Counted from the first letter of the stretch, positions 23,786 to 58,611 are shown. The stretch is 64,000 bases of DNA from Scylla paramamosain (GCF_035594125.1 NC_087181.1:9829817-9893816), one strand, 5' to 3'. Program-made: numbers and translations. The notes: generated by a model not told the origin, from the sequence alone.

Positions 23786-23825
23786 GAGGGTATGTGGAGA
23801 AGAGGTGCACTTGTGTCATAATCCT

Positions 23826-25060
23826 CCTTCTTACCTTTAAGGTAAGGCAGAGGCTATGCAGGAACTGCACTAATTATTTATATACCAAACACTTCAAGGT
23901 TTAAGTCCAGGTAACTGAGAGTTAAGGCTGGATTTCTCACAGTGGGGTAAGCCACAAATGCAGTTCAGAAAAGTTAACATTATTTATTAACCAGTAATTA
24001 AAACATTCCAATGATAACATGCAGGTAACAAAAGACAAGAACTCCACCACATATTAAAACTTCCAATGACCTTTCAAGAAATTTTGACGTCACTATTCAC
24101 TTTATCGACCAACTCAGGTCATTCAGTAATGCATAACACATTAACATGTAAGGACACACATAACATAATCACATAAAAGAATAATCAAATGTAACATTGA
24201 AATATTAGCACTACATGCAAAGTGCCACAAAAGATATTAAATCACTCATTAAGATTCAGTATTATATCAGCACATGGAAAATAACAAAATATATGGAAAC
24301 CACAGTATACTGGAACAACATACTAAATTGAGACACACAAGGCACTTAGGAAAAATCTTCTAAGTATTACAACCAAGATGAGACAGAGAATGACTGGGAG
24401 CTTCATGGTGTAGTTGAGTGTGAGCACCTTTCAGAAACTTCTAATACTCCACTCTTGGAGTCTAGTTAAGGTCTGAGAGAATCATTCACTACTTTGCCTT
24501 ATATTCAATTCTGATGATGGCAACCTACTTACATTGCTACCTACTACTACATAAGGAGTTATCCTTTAAGGTTTAAAATCTAACTAGTTAGTACACTCAT
24601 CTCTTCCTTCATTCCACATGATCACCAGGATGCTTATACTTCACTGTAGGTTCATAAAAAAAAAACATGTCTCGGTAGGACTCTATGGTTAACCACCTTT
24701 ACACACGAACATGTGTAGTTTTTCTATGTCCTTCTTGCTCATGCATTGTTGAGGCTAATAGTGGGTCACTGTTTTGTGAGGTCGATGACTTGCATAGGCT
24801 GTAAAGTAGCTTGATCACAAGGTTGATTACGAATAGGCCAGGTCCATTAACTACACGGCCTTAGTCACCTTTACTCAGTGCTCGGGTGTCTCTGCATCAG
24901 GGCAGGCACTGTCCTGTTCATGACCAGGGCTGACGTAAGTGGGATGCAGCCTCACGAGGGATCACATCTGTGGCCTCGGGAACAATGCTATAGGCCTGAG
25001 TTGCTTTGTGACACATTCTTGGCTACGACACACCTTGGCTACGACACTTGTTTACGTGGA
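23826..25060. other. Unidentified AT-rich insertion within the Gypsy element
   Basis: Gypsy similarity stops shortly after the BEL insertion (about 23825) and resumes near 25061. The interval holds no long reading frame and no repeat recognised elsewhere in the window. It contains an A8 run and many stops. Confidence 0.35.
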
Positions 25061-26180
25061 GGTCGTTGCTGCCGAGCTAGTGCACTGGCTCCTAGAGCAG
25101 AGGCCTGGGTCCGGTGTTGGCTGTCCAGGATGATATGTGAGGTGAATGGCATGGTGGAGCCTGCTGAAGAACAAAGTCTGGCAGACAGGGTAGCGGTGGG
25201 GAGAAGCCTTGTAGCAGCTGAAGAGGAAGAAGCCATGGTCTTGGTGGCTAACCTCTCCCATGAGGCCTGTGAGATTCCAGCTGGCATGAAGCTGGGGATG
25301 TGTGAGGAAATGGAGCGCCAACTGGAGCAGCAGGAAGGTGAGGAGTCTGTCGCTGTGGGGCCATTACCTGAGCACCTGCAGGACTTGGTGCAGAGAAGCA
25401 TGACTAACTTGATGGAGGTGCAGACAGAGAGGATGCACTAGTTCCTGGCACAGTATGGTGATGAGTTCAGCCAGGGTGACCTGGACCTGGGCCATAGCGG
25501 GTTAGTCAAACATAGGATTGACACTAGAGAAAGTGTGTCCATCAAGCACACTCCACAGAGGATTGCCTCAGCCAGTTGGGAGGAGATGCAGCAGACTGTG
25601 AGTGAACTGGCCACACAAGCGGTCTGACAGTCCATGGTCTTCAGCAGCAGTCCTAGTGAAAAAGAAGATAGCACATGATGCTTCTGCGTGGACTACCAGG
25701 CACTGAATGAGGAGACTGTCAAGGACTCCTATCCATTGCCACACATTGACAATACCCTCAATTCTCTAGCAGGAACAAGGTGGCTCTCCACCCTGGATTT
25801 CAAGTCCGTCTGCCACCAGGTGGAGATGGCAGAGGAGGATAAGCTGAAGACTGTCTTTTCCTTTGGCTAGGGCTTGTGGCACTTCAACGTCATGCCCTTT
25901 GGCCTCTGCAATGTCCCCAGTTGCTTTGAGTCCCTCATGGAGAGGGTGCTAGATGGCCTACAGTAGTGTACATCAATGATATGATCGTGTTTGGCAAGGC
26001 CTTCAAGGAGGAGCTGGAGTGGCTGGAGGAGGTGCTGCAGTGACTAAGAAAGGCCAACCTCAAGCTCAGTCCCAAGAAGTGCTTGCTTTTCCAGCACAAG
26101 GTCCCATTCCTGGGGCACATTGTTGGTCGGGATGGAATAAGGACCAACCTGCAGAGAGTGGTGGCCTGTCCCGACGATTG
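25061..26180 (+). pseudogene. Gypsy protease-RT spacer and reverse transcriptase
   Basis: The spacer reads AEAWVRCWLSRMICEVNG through NLSHEACEIPAGMKLGMCEE to a TAG at 25439. RT follows in broken frames: HTPQRIASASWEEMQQ (decayed primer-grip region), CVDYQALNEETVKDSYPLPH (25688 on), WLSTLDFKSVCHQVEMAEED, FNVMPFGLCNVPSCFESLME after an in-frame TAG at 25868, then a YINDM-like remnant near 25970. The catalytic box that should read Y-x-DD falls at a frameshift (cagtagtgtacatcaatgat). Multiple stops show the copy is dead. Confidence 0.8.
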
Positions 26181-26617
26181 TGGCAGAGTTGAGAAGTTAC
26201 CTAGGCCTCTGCACATACTACAGGCATTTCATGTGGGACTTTGCCACAGTAGTCGCTCTGCTCCATCAACTCACTAGGAAGGGGGCACACTTCCATTGGG
26301 ATGAGGCATGCCAAGCAGCTTTTGAGGGCTTGAGGAAGGCCCTGGTAAAGGTGCCCATCCTGCCATACCCTGACCCAGGCACTCCTTACCTGCTGGACAT
26401 GGATGCCCATGCTGAGGGCATCAGTGCTGTGCTGTTGCAAGTGAAGGACAGACAGGAGCATTTAGTTGCTTACTACAGTGCCAAATTCAGCTGGCCAGAG
26501 CGCAACTACTGTGTCACCTGGAAGGAGCTGCTGGTGGTGGTGAACACCCTGCAACACTTCCACCCGTACCTTTATGGGGCCCGTTTCACTATTCGCATTG
26601 ACCTTGTGGCTGACTGA
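26180..26617 (+). pseudogene. Gypsy RNase H domain
   Basis: Open for 145 codons: ELRSYLGLCTYYRHFMWDFA (connection), HWDEACQAAFEGLRKALV, PYLLDMDAHAEGISAVLLQ (catalytic Asp region, usually TDAS) and NYCVTWKELLVVVNTLQHF (catalytic Glu), ending at TGA 26615. It lies directly downstream of the RT remnants, in the expected pol order. The reaction is removal of RNA from the RNA-DNA hybrid. Confidence 0.8.
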
Positions 26618-26759
26618 GAGGAGTTGGCAGCTCAAAGCCCTGTCATTCAGCACCTTGTGGAGCAGTGGGACGCCCTGAGACTGCATTGTGGTGTGCTAGT
26701 GAAGCTCTGGGTAGAGACTGGTGGGGGCACTGACATGTGGCTGTGCGTGGTGCTGTAGG

Positions 26760-27345
26760 CCTTGTGGACCAAACTGTTGCACAAGCTGCACGCAGGATTG
26801 ATGAGTGAACACTTATGGCCCCCGACAGCACTTTTATTGGGTGGGGATGCCCAGTGATATGCAGGAATGGTGTAGAACCTGGGATGTATGTAGTGTGAAG
26901 AAGGGTTCTGCCAGGAAGACATGGGCGCCCATGCAGCTGTATAGTGTAGCTATGCCCATGGAGCGGGTAGTGGTGGACATTGCAGGGCTGCTGCCCCTCA
27001 CCCCACGTGGCAACTGGTTCATGTGCATTTGCATGGACTATTTCATGAAATGGCTCGAAGCCTATGTGCCCCCCAACCATGAGGCAGAGACAGTGGCAGA
27101 GGCGTTAGTGAACCATTGCTTTATGATGATTTGGTGTGCTGGGCAAGCTGCATTCAGACCAGGGGAGGGAGTTCGAGTTGCAAGTCTTCAGTGAGTGTTG
27201 TGAGCTACTTGGGGTGTGGAAGACCTGGATGACACCACTCTGGCCACGGTCTGATGGTATGGTTGAGCAATTCAACCATACCCTCGCCCAGCAGCTGGCC
27301 AAGTACTGCTCCACGTATTAGCTCGACTGGGGCATCAGACTGCCT
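26760..27345 (+). pseudogene. Gypsy integrase, N-terminal and catalytic core part
   Basis: Reads FYWVGMPSDMQEWCRTWDVC (HHCC zinc-finger end), then MERVVVDIAGLLPLTPRGN (first catalytic Asp) and CICMDYFMKWLEAYVPPN. After a frameshift near 27125 it continues KLHSDQGREFELQVFSECCE (second Asp) and SDGMVEQFNHTLAQQLAKY (catalytic Glu). A stop follows at 27319. A LINE-B insertion starting near 27351 separates this from the integrase C-terminal part at 30621. Confidence 0.8.
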
Positions 27346-27350
27346 GTGAT

Positions 27351-30300
27351 GATTTTTTTTTTTTTATGTAGGATGGACACTGGCCAAGGGCAACAAAAAT
27401 CCAATAAAAAAAATGCTAACTGAAATGCCAGTCCCATAAAAGGGTCAAAGCAGTAGTCAAAAATTGATGAATAAGTGTCTTGAAACCTCCCTCTCGAAGG
27501 AATTCAAGTCATAGGATGGTGGAAATACAAAAGCAGGCAGGGAGTTCCAGAGTTTACCAGAGGAAGAGATGAATGATTGAGAATACTGGTTAACTCTTGT
27601 GTTAGAGAGGTGGACAGAATAGGGGTGAGAGAAAGAAAAAAGTCTTGTGCAGCGAGGCCATGGGAAGAGGAGAGGCATGCAGTTAGCAAGATCAGAAGAG
27701 TAGTTAGCATAAAAATAGTGGCAGAAGACAGCTGGAGATGCAACATTATGGCTGTGAGAGAGAGGCTGAAGACAGTCAGTTAGAGGAAAGGAGTTGATGA
27801 GATGATAAGCTTTTGATTCCACCCTGTCTAGAAGAGCAGTATGAGTGGAACCCCCCAGACACGTGAAGCATACTCCATACATGGACGGATAAGGCTCTTG
27901 TACAGAGTTAGCAGCTGGGGCGGTGAGAAAAACTGGCAGAGACGTCTCACAACACCTAACTTCATAGAAGCTGTTTTAGCTAGAAATGAGATGTGAAGTT
28001 TCCAGTTCAGATTATAAGTAAAGGACAGACTAAGGATGTTCAGTGTAGAAGATGGGGACAGTTGAGTGTCACTGAAGAAGAGGGGATAGTTGTCTGGAAG
28101 GTTGTGTCGAGTTGATAGACAGAGGAATTGAGTTTTTGAGGCATTGAACAATACCAAGTTTGCTCTGCCCCAATCAGAAATTTTAGAAAGATCAGAAGTC
28201 AAGCATTCTGTGGCTTCCCTGCATGAAATGTTTACCTCCTGAAGGGTTGGATATCTATGAAAAGATTTGGAAAAGTGCAGGGTGGTATCATCAGCATAGG
28301 AGTGGATAGGACAAGAAGTTTGGTTTAGAAGATCATTAATGAATAATAAGAAGAGAGTGGGTCACAGGACAGAATCCTGAGGAACACCGCTGTTAATAGA
28401 TTTAGGAGAAGAACAGTGACCATCTACCACAGCAGCAACAGAATGATCAGAAAGGAAACTTGAGATGAAGTTACAGAGAGAAGGATAGAAGCCATAGGAG
28501 GGTAGTTTGGAAATCAAAGCTTTGTGCCAGACTCTATCAAAAGCTTTTGATATGTCCAAGGCAACAGCAAAAGTTTCACCAAAATCTCTAAAAGAGGATG
28601 ACCAAGACTCAGTAAGGAAAGCCAGAAGATCACCAGTAGAGCGGCCTTGACAGAACCCATACTGGCGATCAGATAGAAGGTTGTGAAGTGATAGATATTT
28701 AAGAATCTTCCAGTTGAGGATAGATTCAAAAACTTTAGATAGGCAGGAAATTAAAGCAATAGGACGGTAGTTTGAGGGATTAGAACAGTCACCCTTTTTA
28801 GGAACAGGTTGAATGTAGGCAAACTTCCAGCAAGAAGGAAAGGTAGATGTTGACAGACAGAGCTGAAAGAGTGTGACTAGGCAAGGTGCAAGCATGGAGG
28901 CACAGTTTCGGAGAACAATAGGAGGGACCCATCAGGTCCATAAGCCTTCCGAGGGTTTAAGCCAGCAACGGCATGGAAAACATCATTGTGAAGAATTTTA
29001 ATAGGTGGCATGAAGTAGTCAGAGGGTGGAGGAGAGGAAGGAACAAGCCCAGAATCATCCAAGGTAGAGTCTTTAGCAAAGGTTTGGGCGAAGAGTTCAG
29101 CTTTAGAAATAGATGTGATAGCAGTGGTGCCATGTGGTTGAAATAAAGGAGGGAAAGTAGAAGAAGCAAAGTTTGAGATATTTTTTGGCTAGATGCCAGA
29201 AGTTACAAGGGGAGTTAGATCTTGAAAGGTTTTGACACTTTCTGTTAATGAAGGAGTTTTTGGCTAGTTGGAGAACAGACTTGGCATGGTTCCAGGCAGA
29301 AATATAAAGATTCTGGTGATGGAAGGCTGAAGTACCTTTTGTGGGTCACCTCTCTATCATGTATAGCACGAGAACAAGCTGTGTTAAACCAAGGTTTAGA
29401 AGGTTTAGGATGAGAAAAAGCGTGAGGAATGTACACCTCCATGCCAGACACTATCACCTCTGTTATGCGCTCAGCACACAAAGACGGGTCTCTGACATGG
29501 AAGCAGTAATCATTCCAAGGGAAATCAGCAAAATACCTCCTCAGATCCCCCCAACTAGCAGAGGCAAAACGCCAGAGGCACCTTCGCTCAGGGGGATCCT
29601 GAGGGATTGGAGTGATAGGACAAGACACAGATACGAGATTGTGATCAGAGGAGCCCAAAGGAGAAGAAAGGGTGACAGCATAAGCAGAAGGATTAGAGGT
29701 CAGGAAAAGGTCAAGAATGTTGGGCGTATCTCAAAGACGGTCAAAAATATGAGTAGGGTGTTGCACCAATTGCTCTAGGTCGTGGAGGATAGCAAAGTTG
29801 AAGACTAGTTCACCAGGATGATCAGTGAAGGGAGAGGAAAGCCAAAGCTGGTGGTGAACATTGAAGTCTCCAAGAATGGAGATCTCTGCAAAAGGGAAGA
29901 GGGTCAGAATGTGCTCCACTTTTTAAGTTAAGAAGTCAAAGAATTTCTTATAGTCAGAGGAGTTAGGTGAAAGGTATACAGCACAGATAAATTTAGTTTG
30001 AGAGTGACTCTGTAGTCATAGCCAGATGGTGGAAAACTCTGAAGATCCAAGAGCGTGGGCACAAGAGCAGGTTAAGTCATTGCTCACATAAATGCAGCAT
30101 CCAGCTTTGAATCGAAAATGAGGATAGAGAAAGTAGGATGGAACAGAAAAGGGGCTACTGTCAGTTGCCTCAGACACCTGAGTTTCAGTGAGGAAAAGAT
30201 GAGGTTTAGAAGAGGAGAGGTGGTGTTCTACAGATTGAAAATTAGATCTTAGACCGCGAATGTTGCAGAAGTTAATGAAGAAAAAGTTGAGGGGGGGTGT

Positions 30301-30620
30301 CAAGACACTTAGGGTCATCGACAAAAAGGCAGTCCGACCTGGGGACATTTATGGTCCCCTCCCAGATGGGGACTCCGAGGCTGGTGTAGGAGTCGCCATG
30401 ATGATTTTAAATCTTTTGAGTCAAGTGTGTGTGTGTTATTAGGTGCTTGTAGTTTTGTGTGGAGGAAGAGAGTTGTCTTTAGAGGACAGGCTGTTACTGC
30501 CCCCTTGTGTTGTGAGACACAAAGGGAAATGTTCAGTGAGGTCACAGCTGGGTTCAGCATCCCCTGAACAGTGCTTTAGACCTCGCTGGGAGTAATTATC
30601 ATTTCGGCAGGTGTCTACTG
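27351..30620 (-). mobile_element. LINE-B, full-length-size copy inserted in Gypsy integrase
   Basis: 3.27 kb on the minus strand, with the 3' tail at the left (poly-T, then tgtaggatggacactggcc) and the 5' end at about 30620 (ggcaggtgtctactg, shared with the copy ending near 52281). It encodes an endonuclease (FFFINFCNIRGLRSNFQSVE, 30016-30348; [14 protein letters not shown], 29731-29919; [13 protein letters not shown], 29245-29658). The RT has AGLNPRKAYGPDG, NYRPIALISCLSKVFE, AVALDISKAFDRVWHKAL and NSGVPQDSVL (28362-29062). The C-terminal block is IRPCMEYASRVWG (27457-28202). Frames are interrupted several times. Jockey/CR1-like. Confidence 0.85.
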
Positions 30621-31313
30621 GCCTACGGCTCTACAGTTCATGGGGCTACTGACTACACCCCTACCTGCCTCATGTTAGGGAGTTGCGGCTGCCTGTTGAC
30701 CTGGCCACGGGGCAACCACCCAACGTCAACCTGCCAACTGTCACCTCCAGTTATGCTGTGGCGCTGCAAGAGGCCATGGCTGAGGTGCATCACCAGGTGT
30801 GAGGCAGCCTGAAGACAGCGGGCCTGGTCATGAAGCAACATTATGACACGCTCATGAGAGACATGAGTTACACCACAGGAGACAAAGTGTGGCTCCACAA
30901 TCCTCAAAGGAGGAGAGGGTTGTCCCTGAAGCTCCAGAGCCCTTGGGAGGGCCCCTACACCGTCCTGGAGTCCCTCTCGTATGTCACCTACCAGATACGC
31001 CGGGGACAAAGGCGGCCCCGGGTAGTTCCTGTGGCGCTACCACAGGTCTGGACGCTACTCCTTGGGCTGTGACATGGGAGAAGAGATGGAGCAACCCGAG
31101 GAGGACAAGGCTGTGGTGAAGGAGCCTGAGGAGAGTGGGGACGTGGCCGCTGGGCCCGATGTCGCGTCTCATGTCACCCCAACAGCTGCTGCGCCATCTC
31201 CTGCCGCTGTGAGGGTGGAGCAGCCCAGGAGAGAGAGCCAACGACCTCGCTGGATCACGGACTACAAGGAGGTACCTGAAGAGGATGATCCCTAGTCGTC
31301 GGGTCGATGACTT
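30621..31313 (+). pseudogene. Gypsy integrase C-terminal domain and pol tail
   Basis: Resumes the Gypsy pol after LINE-B: TVHGATDYTPTCLMLGRELR, then an in-frame TGA at 30799, MRDMSYTTGDKVWLHNPQRR (GPY/F-type domain entrance), PWEGPYTVLESLSYVTYQIR, and a charged tail (QRPRWITDYKEV). A stop at 31293 precedes the polypurine tract. Confidence 0.8.
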
Positions 31314-31328
31314 GAAGAGAGGGGGCAG
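31314..31328 (+). other. Gypsy polypurine tract
   Basis: gaagagagggggcag immediately precedes the 3' LTR start TGTTACA, as expected for the plus-strand primer. Confidence 0.75.
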
Positions 31329-31970
31329 TGTTACAAACCTGCTTTGTGTTCGGCGCCAAGAAGCCATAAGGCAGGTGTTGTGGGCCCAGTAGCAATCCGT
31401 ACTACCTCCCTGTGTGCCCGCACCACGAGGTTGGAGTGCCTACCTTGCTGTGAGAGAGAGACTAGACCAATGCTATTCGTGCTCGCGACTTCCTTTGTTT
31501 CCTGCGGCCACGGAGGGACTTTGTCATGTTCCTGGGACTGTGTGGGGACTGGAGGACCGTGCCAGTCCAGTGACAGATCCACTAGGACTGTGTGGGACTG
31601 TGTGAGAAACGGAGGTCTTACTGTGTGGTGAACGGTGTATGTGGTGCTACGGTTGTGGTAGCGGGTACCCATCTGCTACATGTTTTAGCAATGACGTGTT
31701 TTCGCTCCCTGGATCCTTTCCCACCCTCCCAATCCCATCCCCACTGTATGTGAGCCCTGATGTGGCCACTGCCAGACTGTTTACTAGTAATAAATTGGTG
31801 ACTAAGGAGCCCTGTGTTTCATCAGTCTGCCCTCGCCTGCCAATGCCTTGCCTTTGCAATCTCAATGTGAGTCACTCGCTTCTTGTGTGAATTAACACCC
31901 AGAAAGAAGACTGTGCTGCGCCCTGGCTGTCCATCTTGAAAGTTGTGCTGCCGGGGGCATGCTTGTAACA
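31329..31970 (+). repeat. Gypsy 3' LTR
   Basis: 642 bp, beginning TGTTACAAAC and ending GCTTGTAACA, with short inverted terminal TGTTAC/GTAACA and TG...CA ends. It contains aataaa near 31789. Its 31423-31632 portion is duplicated at 8632-8753 plus 12698-12812. Confidence 0.8.
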
Positions 31971-33116
31971 TATTGTATGTCGAGAGAAAAAAAAAAAAAA
32001 AAAATACTGAAAGTACGATGAAGTAATGCATGATCTGTCCTCTGACATGGGAAATCATGTAAGGAACTTGTACACCCAAGATGTGAGGAATGACATTGGC
32101 TTCCATTAGGTCTTGTAGATTTGTGTCCCTAAGAATATGGAGTATTCATTAATTGCATTAGTGTTTGCTCTATATAAGGAAATGCATTGCCAGTAACATT
32201 GTATATGTTGGATGAACTCAATAAGGTGGTGTGTTTATTTTATATTATTGTTATTTATTCTTTTTTTTTTAATACATAATGCACAGCAGCTTTTAGGTAT
32301 GTGTAGAGCGGGGATCGGTACAGAAACTTCCAGGCAGGTGCCGTGAGTTTATTTGCGGGTGCTGTTCACAGGCGCAGTTAAATTCCCCAGACACGGTCAC
32401 AGCAAGTATACAACAGAGGCCTGCCAACAACCAATTAAGTGAATACGAAATCCTACACGAATTTAGCGGACACATCACAAGTTATAATATAAACGTGGTC
32501 TGGAAATGTTATACTAATTCAACTCCATAGAAAATCATGTTTTTATCAAATATCACCAACAAGGTACATTCACAATAATTCACAAAATCACCCAAATACT
32601 TTTAACTGTAATCACATACACTTACATGTTCATCAAAGTTAATACTAAATAAATATATCATAATCACAATACATCATAATCACAATACCATCATAATACA
32701 AAGTGCTTACCCAAACTCCAGGTGGTGCTTAAATCACAATAAAGGAGAACCATTGCAGGCGTGAGTGTATGGTGTTTTAGGTAGCCGTCCAGTCAGCCGA
32801 ATGACCGAGACCGTGGCAGTACCCAACGAGGTGTAAACCGCATTACTGGAACCTACCTCGAACTTCTAATGGTGTATCTATGTACTCCTACATATGTACC
32901 TTGCCATTTAAACTTTCCTTTACCGTACAGAAAACTTTTTTAAAAGGAGGTGTTAATTGTTGTTCTAATGACAGAGTGTATGTGTGCCATGTGATAATAT
33001 TGTCTTGGGTTTGTGTTCTGGGTTTGATGTATGGATGCATAGAAGTGATTGTCTTAATGATAGTATCTCTAAAACCTGTAAAGATCACGTTCTTTGAGAT
33101 CCTTTTTTTTTTTGTT
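31971..33116. other. Unassigned non-coding stretch
   Basis: An A18 run at about 31987-32004, otherwise moderately AT-rich sequence without a supported gene or recognised repeat. Confidence 0.35.
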
Positions 33117-33260
33117 TGATGATGATGATGATGAGATGGTGATTAGTTATTATTATTATTGTTATTATTATTACTATTATTATTATTATTATTATTATTG
33201 CTGTTGTTGTTGGTGGTGGTGATGATGGTAGTGGTGGTGGTGGTGGTGGTGGTGGTGGTG

Positions 33261-33304
<44 letters not shown>

Positions 33305-33329
33305 TATGCTCTAATTTATTATCATTACT

Positions 33330-33388
<59 letters not shown>

Positions 33389-33495
33389 TAATAATAATAA
33401 TAATTATAATAATGATAATAATTATTATTATTATTATTATTATTATTATTGTTGTTGTTGTTATTATTATTATTATTACTATTACTCTTAATATT
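33117..33495. repeat. Compound trinucleotide microsatellite (GAT/ATT/GTG/AAT)
   Basis: Successive tracts: GAT, ATT, (GGT)n at about 33210-33260, ATT, then AAT (33331-33420), then ATT again to about 33480. AAT next to ATT makes a perfect potential hairpin. A poly-isoleucine frame on the minus strand is only its translation. Confidence 0.95.
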
Positions 33496-34172
33496 TTTTT
33501 TATCAAAGTTTATTAAGATGGGTTACATAAGAGTTAGGGGGGAGTGTACCTGGGCTGGTACACGGGAAGAAAAAGGGGGGAAAATATAGAAATAAAGTAG
33601 GAGTAGAAAGTTGCCGGCCTGCTGCTGTACAGTAATGAAGGGTCACAGGGCAGTACATGCTGGGTCAGGGGTGGAAACCGGAGTTCCCGGGGTAAAACCA
33701 CCCGTACTGCTGTGAGATAGGGAAGAGGAGGGGGTTTACATTTGGAGACAAGATTTACATATATCGAGAAGCAATATTAACACAATGAGTGAAAGTAGAA
33801 GGTATACATATATACAAAGTACAGTGTATCCACAGACAGCATAGATGTCTGTCTTTTATTTTTTCTTTTTTTTTTTTTCAATGCAGCTGCCACTTACATA
33901 GGATATTAATTATTTGACTTTTATAATCCATAATAAAGTAGAAAAATTATTATATTTATTTACCTTTTGATGAAATTCGTAAAAAAAAAAAAAAAAAAAA
34001 AAGAATAGGTGTTGAAGTACTTAAGACACCCCTGTAAAGCATTTTCTTTTAATGTATTCGTCGCCGACAGGTGACAGCACCGCTGCGGTTCTTTAAACTA
34101 GAACCACACCACTGCTTCATCCTTACACGCTTCTTGCCACTCGTCGTCACAAGAAGCAGAAGAGAAGAGGAC
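33496..34172. other. Region upstream of NDUFAF2
   Basis: Contains a poly-T/A pair and a purine-rich segment (gaagaaaaaggggggaaaa). The last about 120 bases (gtcgccgacaggtgacagcaccgctgcgg) are the probable promoter-proximal region and 5' untranslated region of NDUFAF2. No TATA box stands out. Confidence 0.35.
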
Positions 34173-47593
<13,421 letters not shown>

Positions 47594-47599
47594 AAGTAG

Positions 47600-47721
<122 letters not shown>

Positions 47722-49234
47722 CAAATAGAAAAATTTGGTATTTTACATATGTATATAGGTATGTATTATTGTATATATTGTTTTAATTTTCTTAGAACTG
47801 ATAAAATTTACTGATAGTTGAAGAAGGGCCTTTGATCTTTTGTGTGTTAGTCCTTTATATATCCTGTTAGTCCTTTTATATCCTGTGGATAGAAATGGGA
47901 GATAGGAACTGAGAATTAAGGTTTATTCAGACACATCCAGTCAGTGATGTATAGGATCCATCAGTGATGCCCATTTGTAATGCCCTCCTTAATGTGTTGG
48001 GTGTCTGAGTGTGTTGTTATTGTTAAACATATGACCGAGGGTTTTAGATGTTTATTAATTTTCACTTGGTCACACACATTAATCAGTTAATGACAGGAGT
48101 AAGAAATTATTGTTTAACCATATATCCTGTACTTAAATTGGTTGGAACACAATGCTAGTTGATGAAAATTTACTTGGAAGTTGGTATTTGATCTTACAAC
48201 GTTCCAAAAAGAAAATATATAATGATGTAAGGTAGCGACTGTGATTGATTTAGTAAGGCACTGTTCATTCCAGATGTTACTTCTTCTGGAGAGAGAGGGT
48301 ACAGTCATTACAGATAGATCAACTCCAATATTACACTTTTATTTCTGAAAATGATCACCCAAATAGTTTTAAGATGTTAGAGAGCCACTTGACAATAACA
48401 TACAATCGACAGAGCCCAAAAAGAATGTTACAACACACCACTGCTCATAACTAAAACACTTGAATAAAAGAAATGTCAATTTTCCCTACTGGGAGACTGA
48501 TTCTAAGAATGTGTAACAAAAATAAAATTCATAAAAAAAAAAGTCTTTGATCACCCAAGGGTTATGACATTAACACTTGTGATGACTGATAGTAAATTAT
48601 TAATTCTTGTTAGCAATGAAAAAGTTGCACTAGGCATAGTTTGGTAGGTTTGAAATGGATATACAAGAGAGAATAAAGACAGGGTGAAGAAAGTAGCAAG
48701 AATTGTCTGGAATGATTTTATTAAGAAAATGTCAGAGACTGAAGCTTTATAAAACAATGATGACCCCAGTAATGGCAAATGATCAGTTAGACTTATGTCT
48801 GAAACATCCACCACTAACAAAATGCAGCTTCCTTTGCAGATATATAAGTTTCAGTCTTTCACAATCAAGCATTAGGTAAGATCTTGAGGAAATAGCTTTA
48901 CCAAATAAATGTAAACCACCTGTTCTCACATTTTTTAACTGTCACTGTAGTAATAAAAAAAATTTATATTTTATTATGGTTATTTCTTTGTCAACTTCCA
49001 AAATACTAGCATGTAAAAATACATCCTATCTTGCATTAAAAAATACAGAAAATTCTGAACAATAACCAGTTTGAAATATGAGTTGTATTTCCAGACCTGA
49101 GCATTTTCTTGTGTGTATCAAGAGTCAGTACAAAAGTTTTTAGCCTAGATAATGCAAGATTTTTTACATTTTTAAAACAGGGCCTAAAGAAATTCTAAAT
49201 AAAATACTATGTGAATATGAAAGATCAGGATTAA
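47722..49234. other. Intergenic region between the convergent NDUFAF2 and BIRC5 genes
   Basis: It should hold both 3' untranslated regions. AATAAA occurs on plus at about 48519, and on minus (TTTATT in plus) at about 48716 and 48970, so both genes have candidate poly(A) signals. No other element recognised. Confidence 0.4.
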
Positions 49235-58321
<9,087 letters not shown>

Positions 58322-58450
58322 GGCGAGCAAGGAAAGGAAATGTAGTAGATTTTCAAGACGCCACCTGTAGTTTCTAGCGGGTTTTTGTTTTTGTTGTTGA
58401 CGGTGACGATTTCTGCGTCTTCCTTACGGCGCCGCTCATCCTCGTATTAT
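58322..58450 (-). promoter_or_regulatory. Probable BIRC5 5' untranslated region and promoter-proximal DNA
   Basis: Directly upstream of the survivin ATG, GC-richer than its surroundings with a gcggcgcc palindrome near 58430. A CHR-like CTTGAA (gene sense) lies at plus 58352-58357. No TATA box. Start site not determined. Confidence 0.35.
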
Positions 58451-58560
58451 TTTTCTGTCTGGTTATTTTGATTTGCTTAATTTTCTCCCCCTCCTTTTTT
58501 TTTTTCTTAGTATAAGATAAACTTAAGATTTGTTTTTTTTATGTTTGTGCTGTGAGCTTG

Positions 58561-58562
<2 letters not shown>

Positions 58563-58611
<49 letters not shown>
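58563..58611. repeat. (CT)n microsatellite upstream of BIRC5
   Basis: About 24 CT units. It pairs with the GA tract at 58675, giving a potential hairpin. Confidence 0.95.

Larger units (their letters stand above)
18030..23790 (+). mobile_element. BEL/Pao LTR retrotransposon, complete ends, internally deleted
   Basis: Two 528-bp LTRs (18035-18562 and 23258-23785) begin TGTTACTG and end GGCTACA. They are flanked by a 5-bp duplication gaggg (18030-18034 and 23786-23790). By eye the LTRs differ at five positions, all transitions, with no gaps. The internal region carries a single long gag-pol frame. Most of RNase H and the integrase are deleted. The element sits inside the Gypsy protease/RT spacer in the same orientation. 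Confidence 0.9.

Noticed and set aside
33300..33506. 68-codon poly-isoleucine frame on the minus strand
   Set aside because: It is the translation of an (AAT)n/(ATT)n microsatellite.
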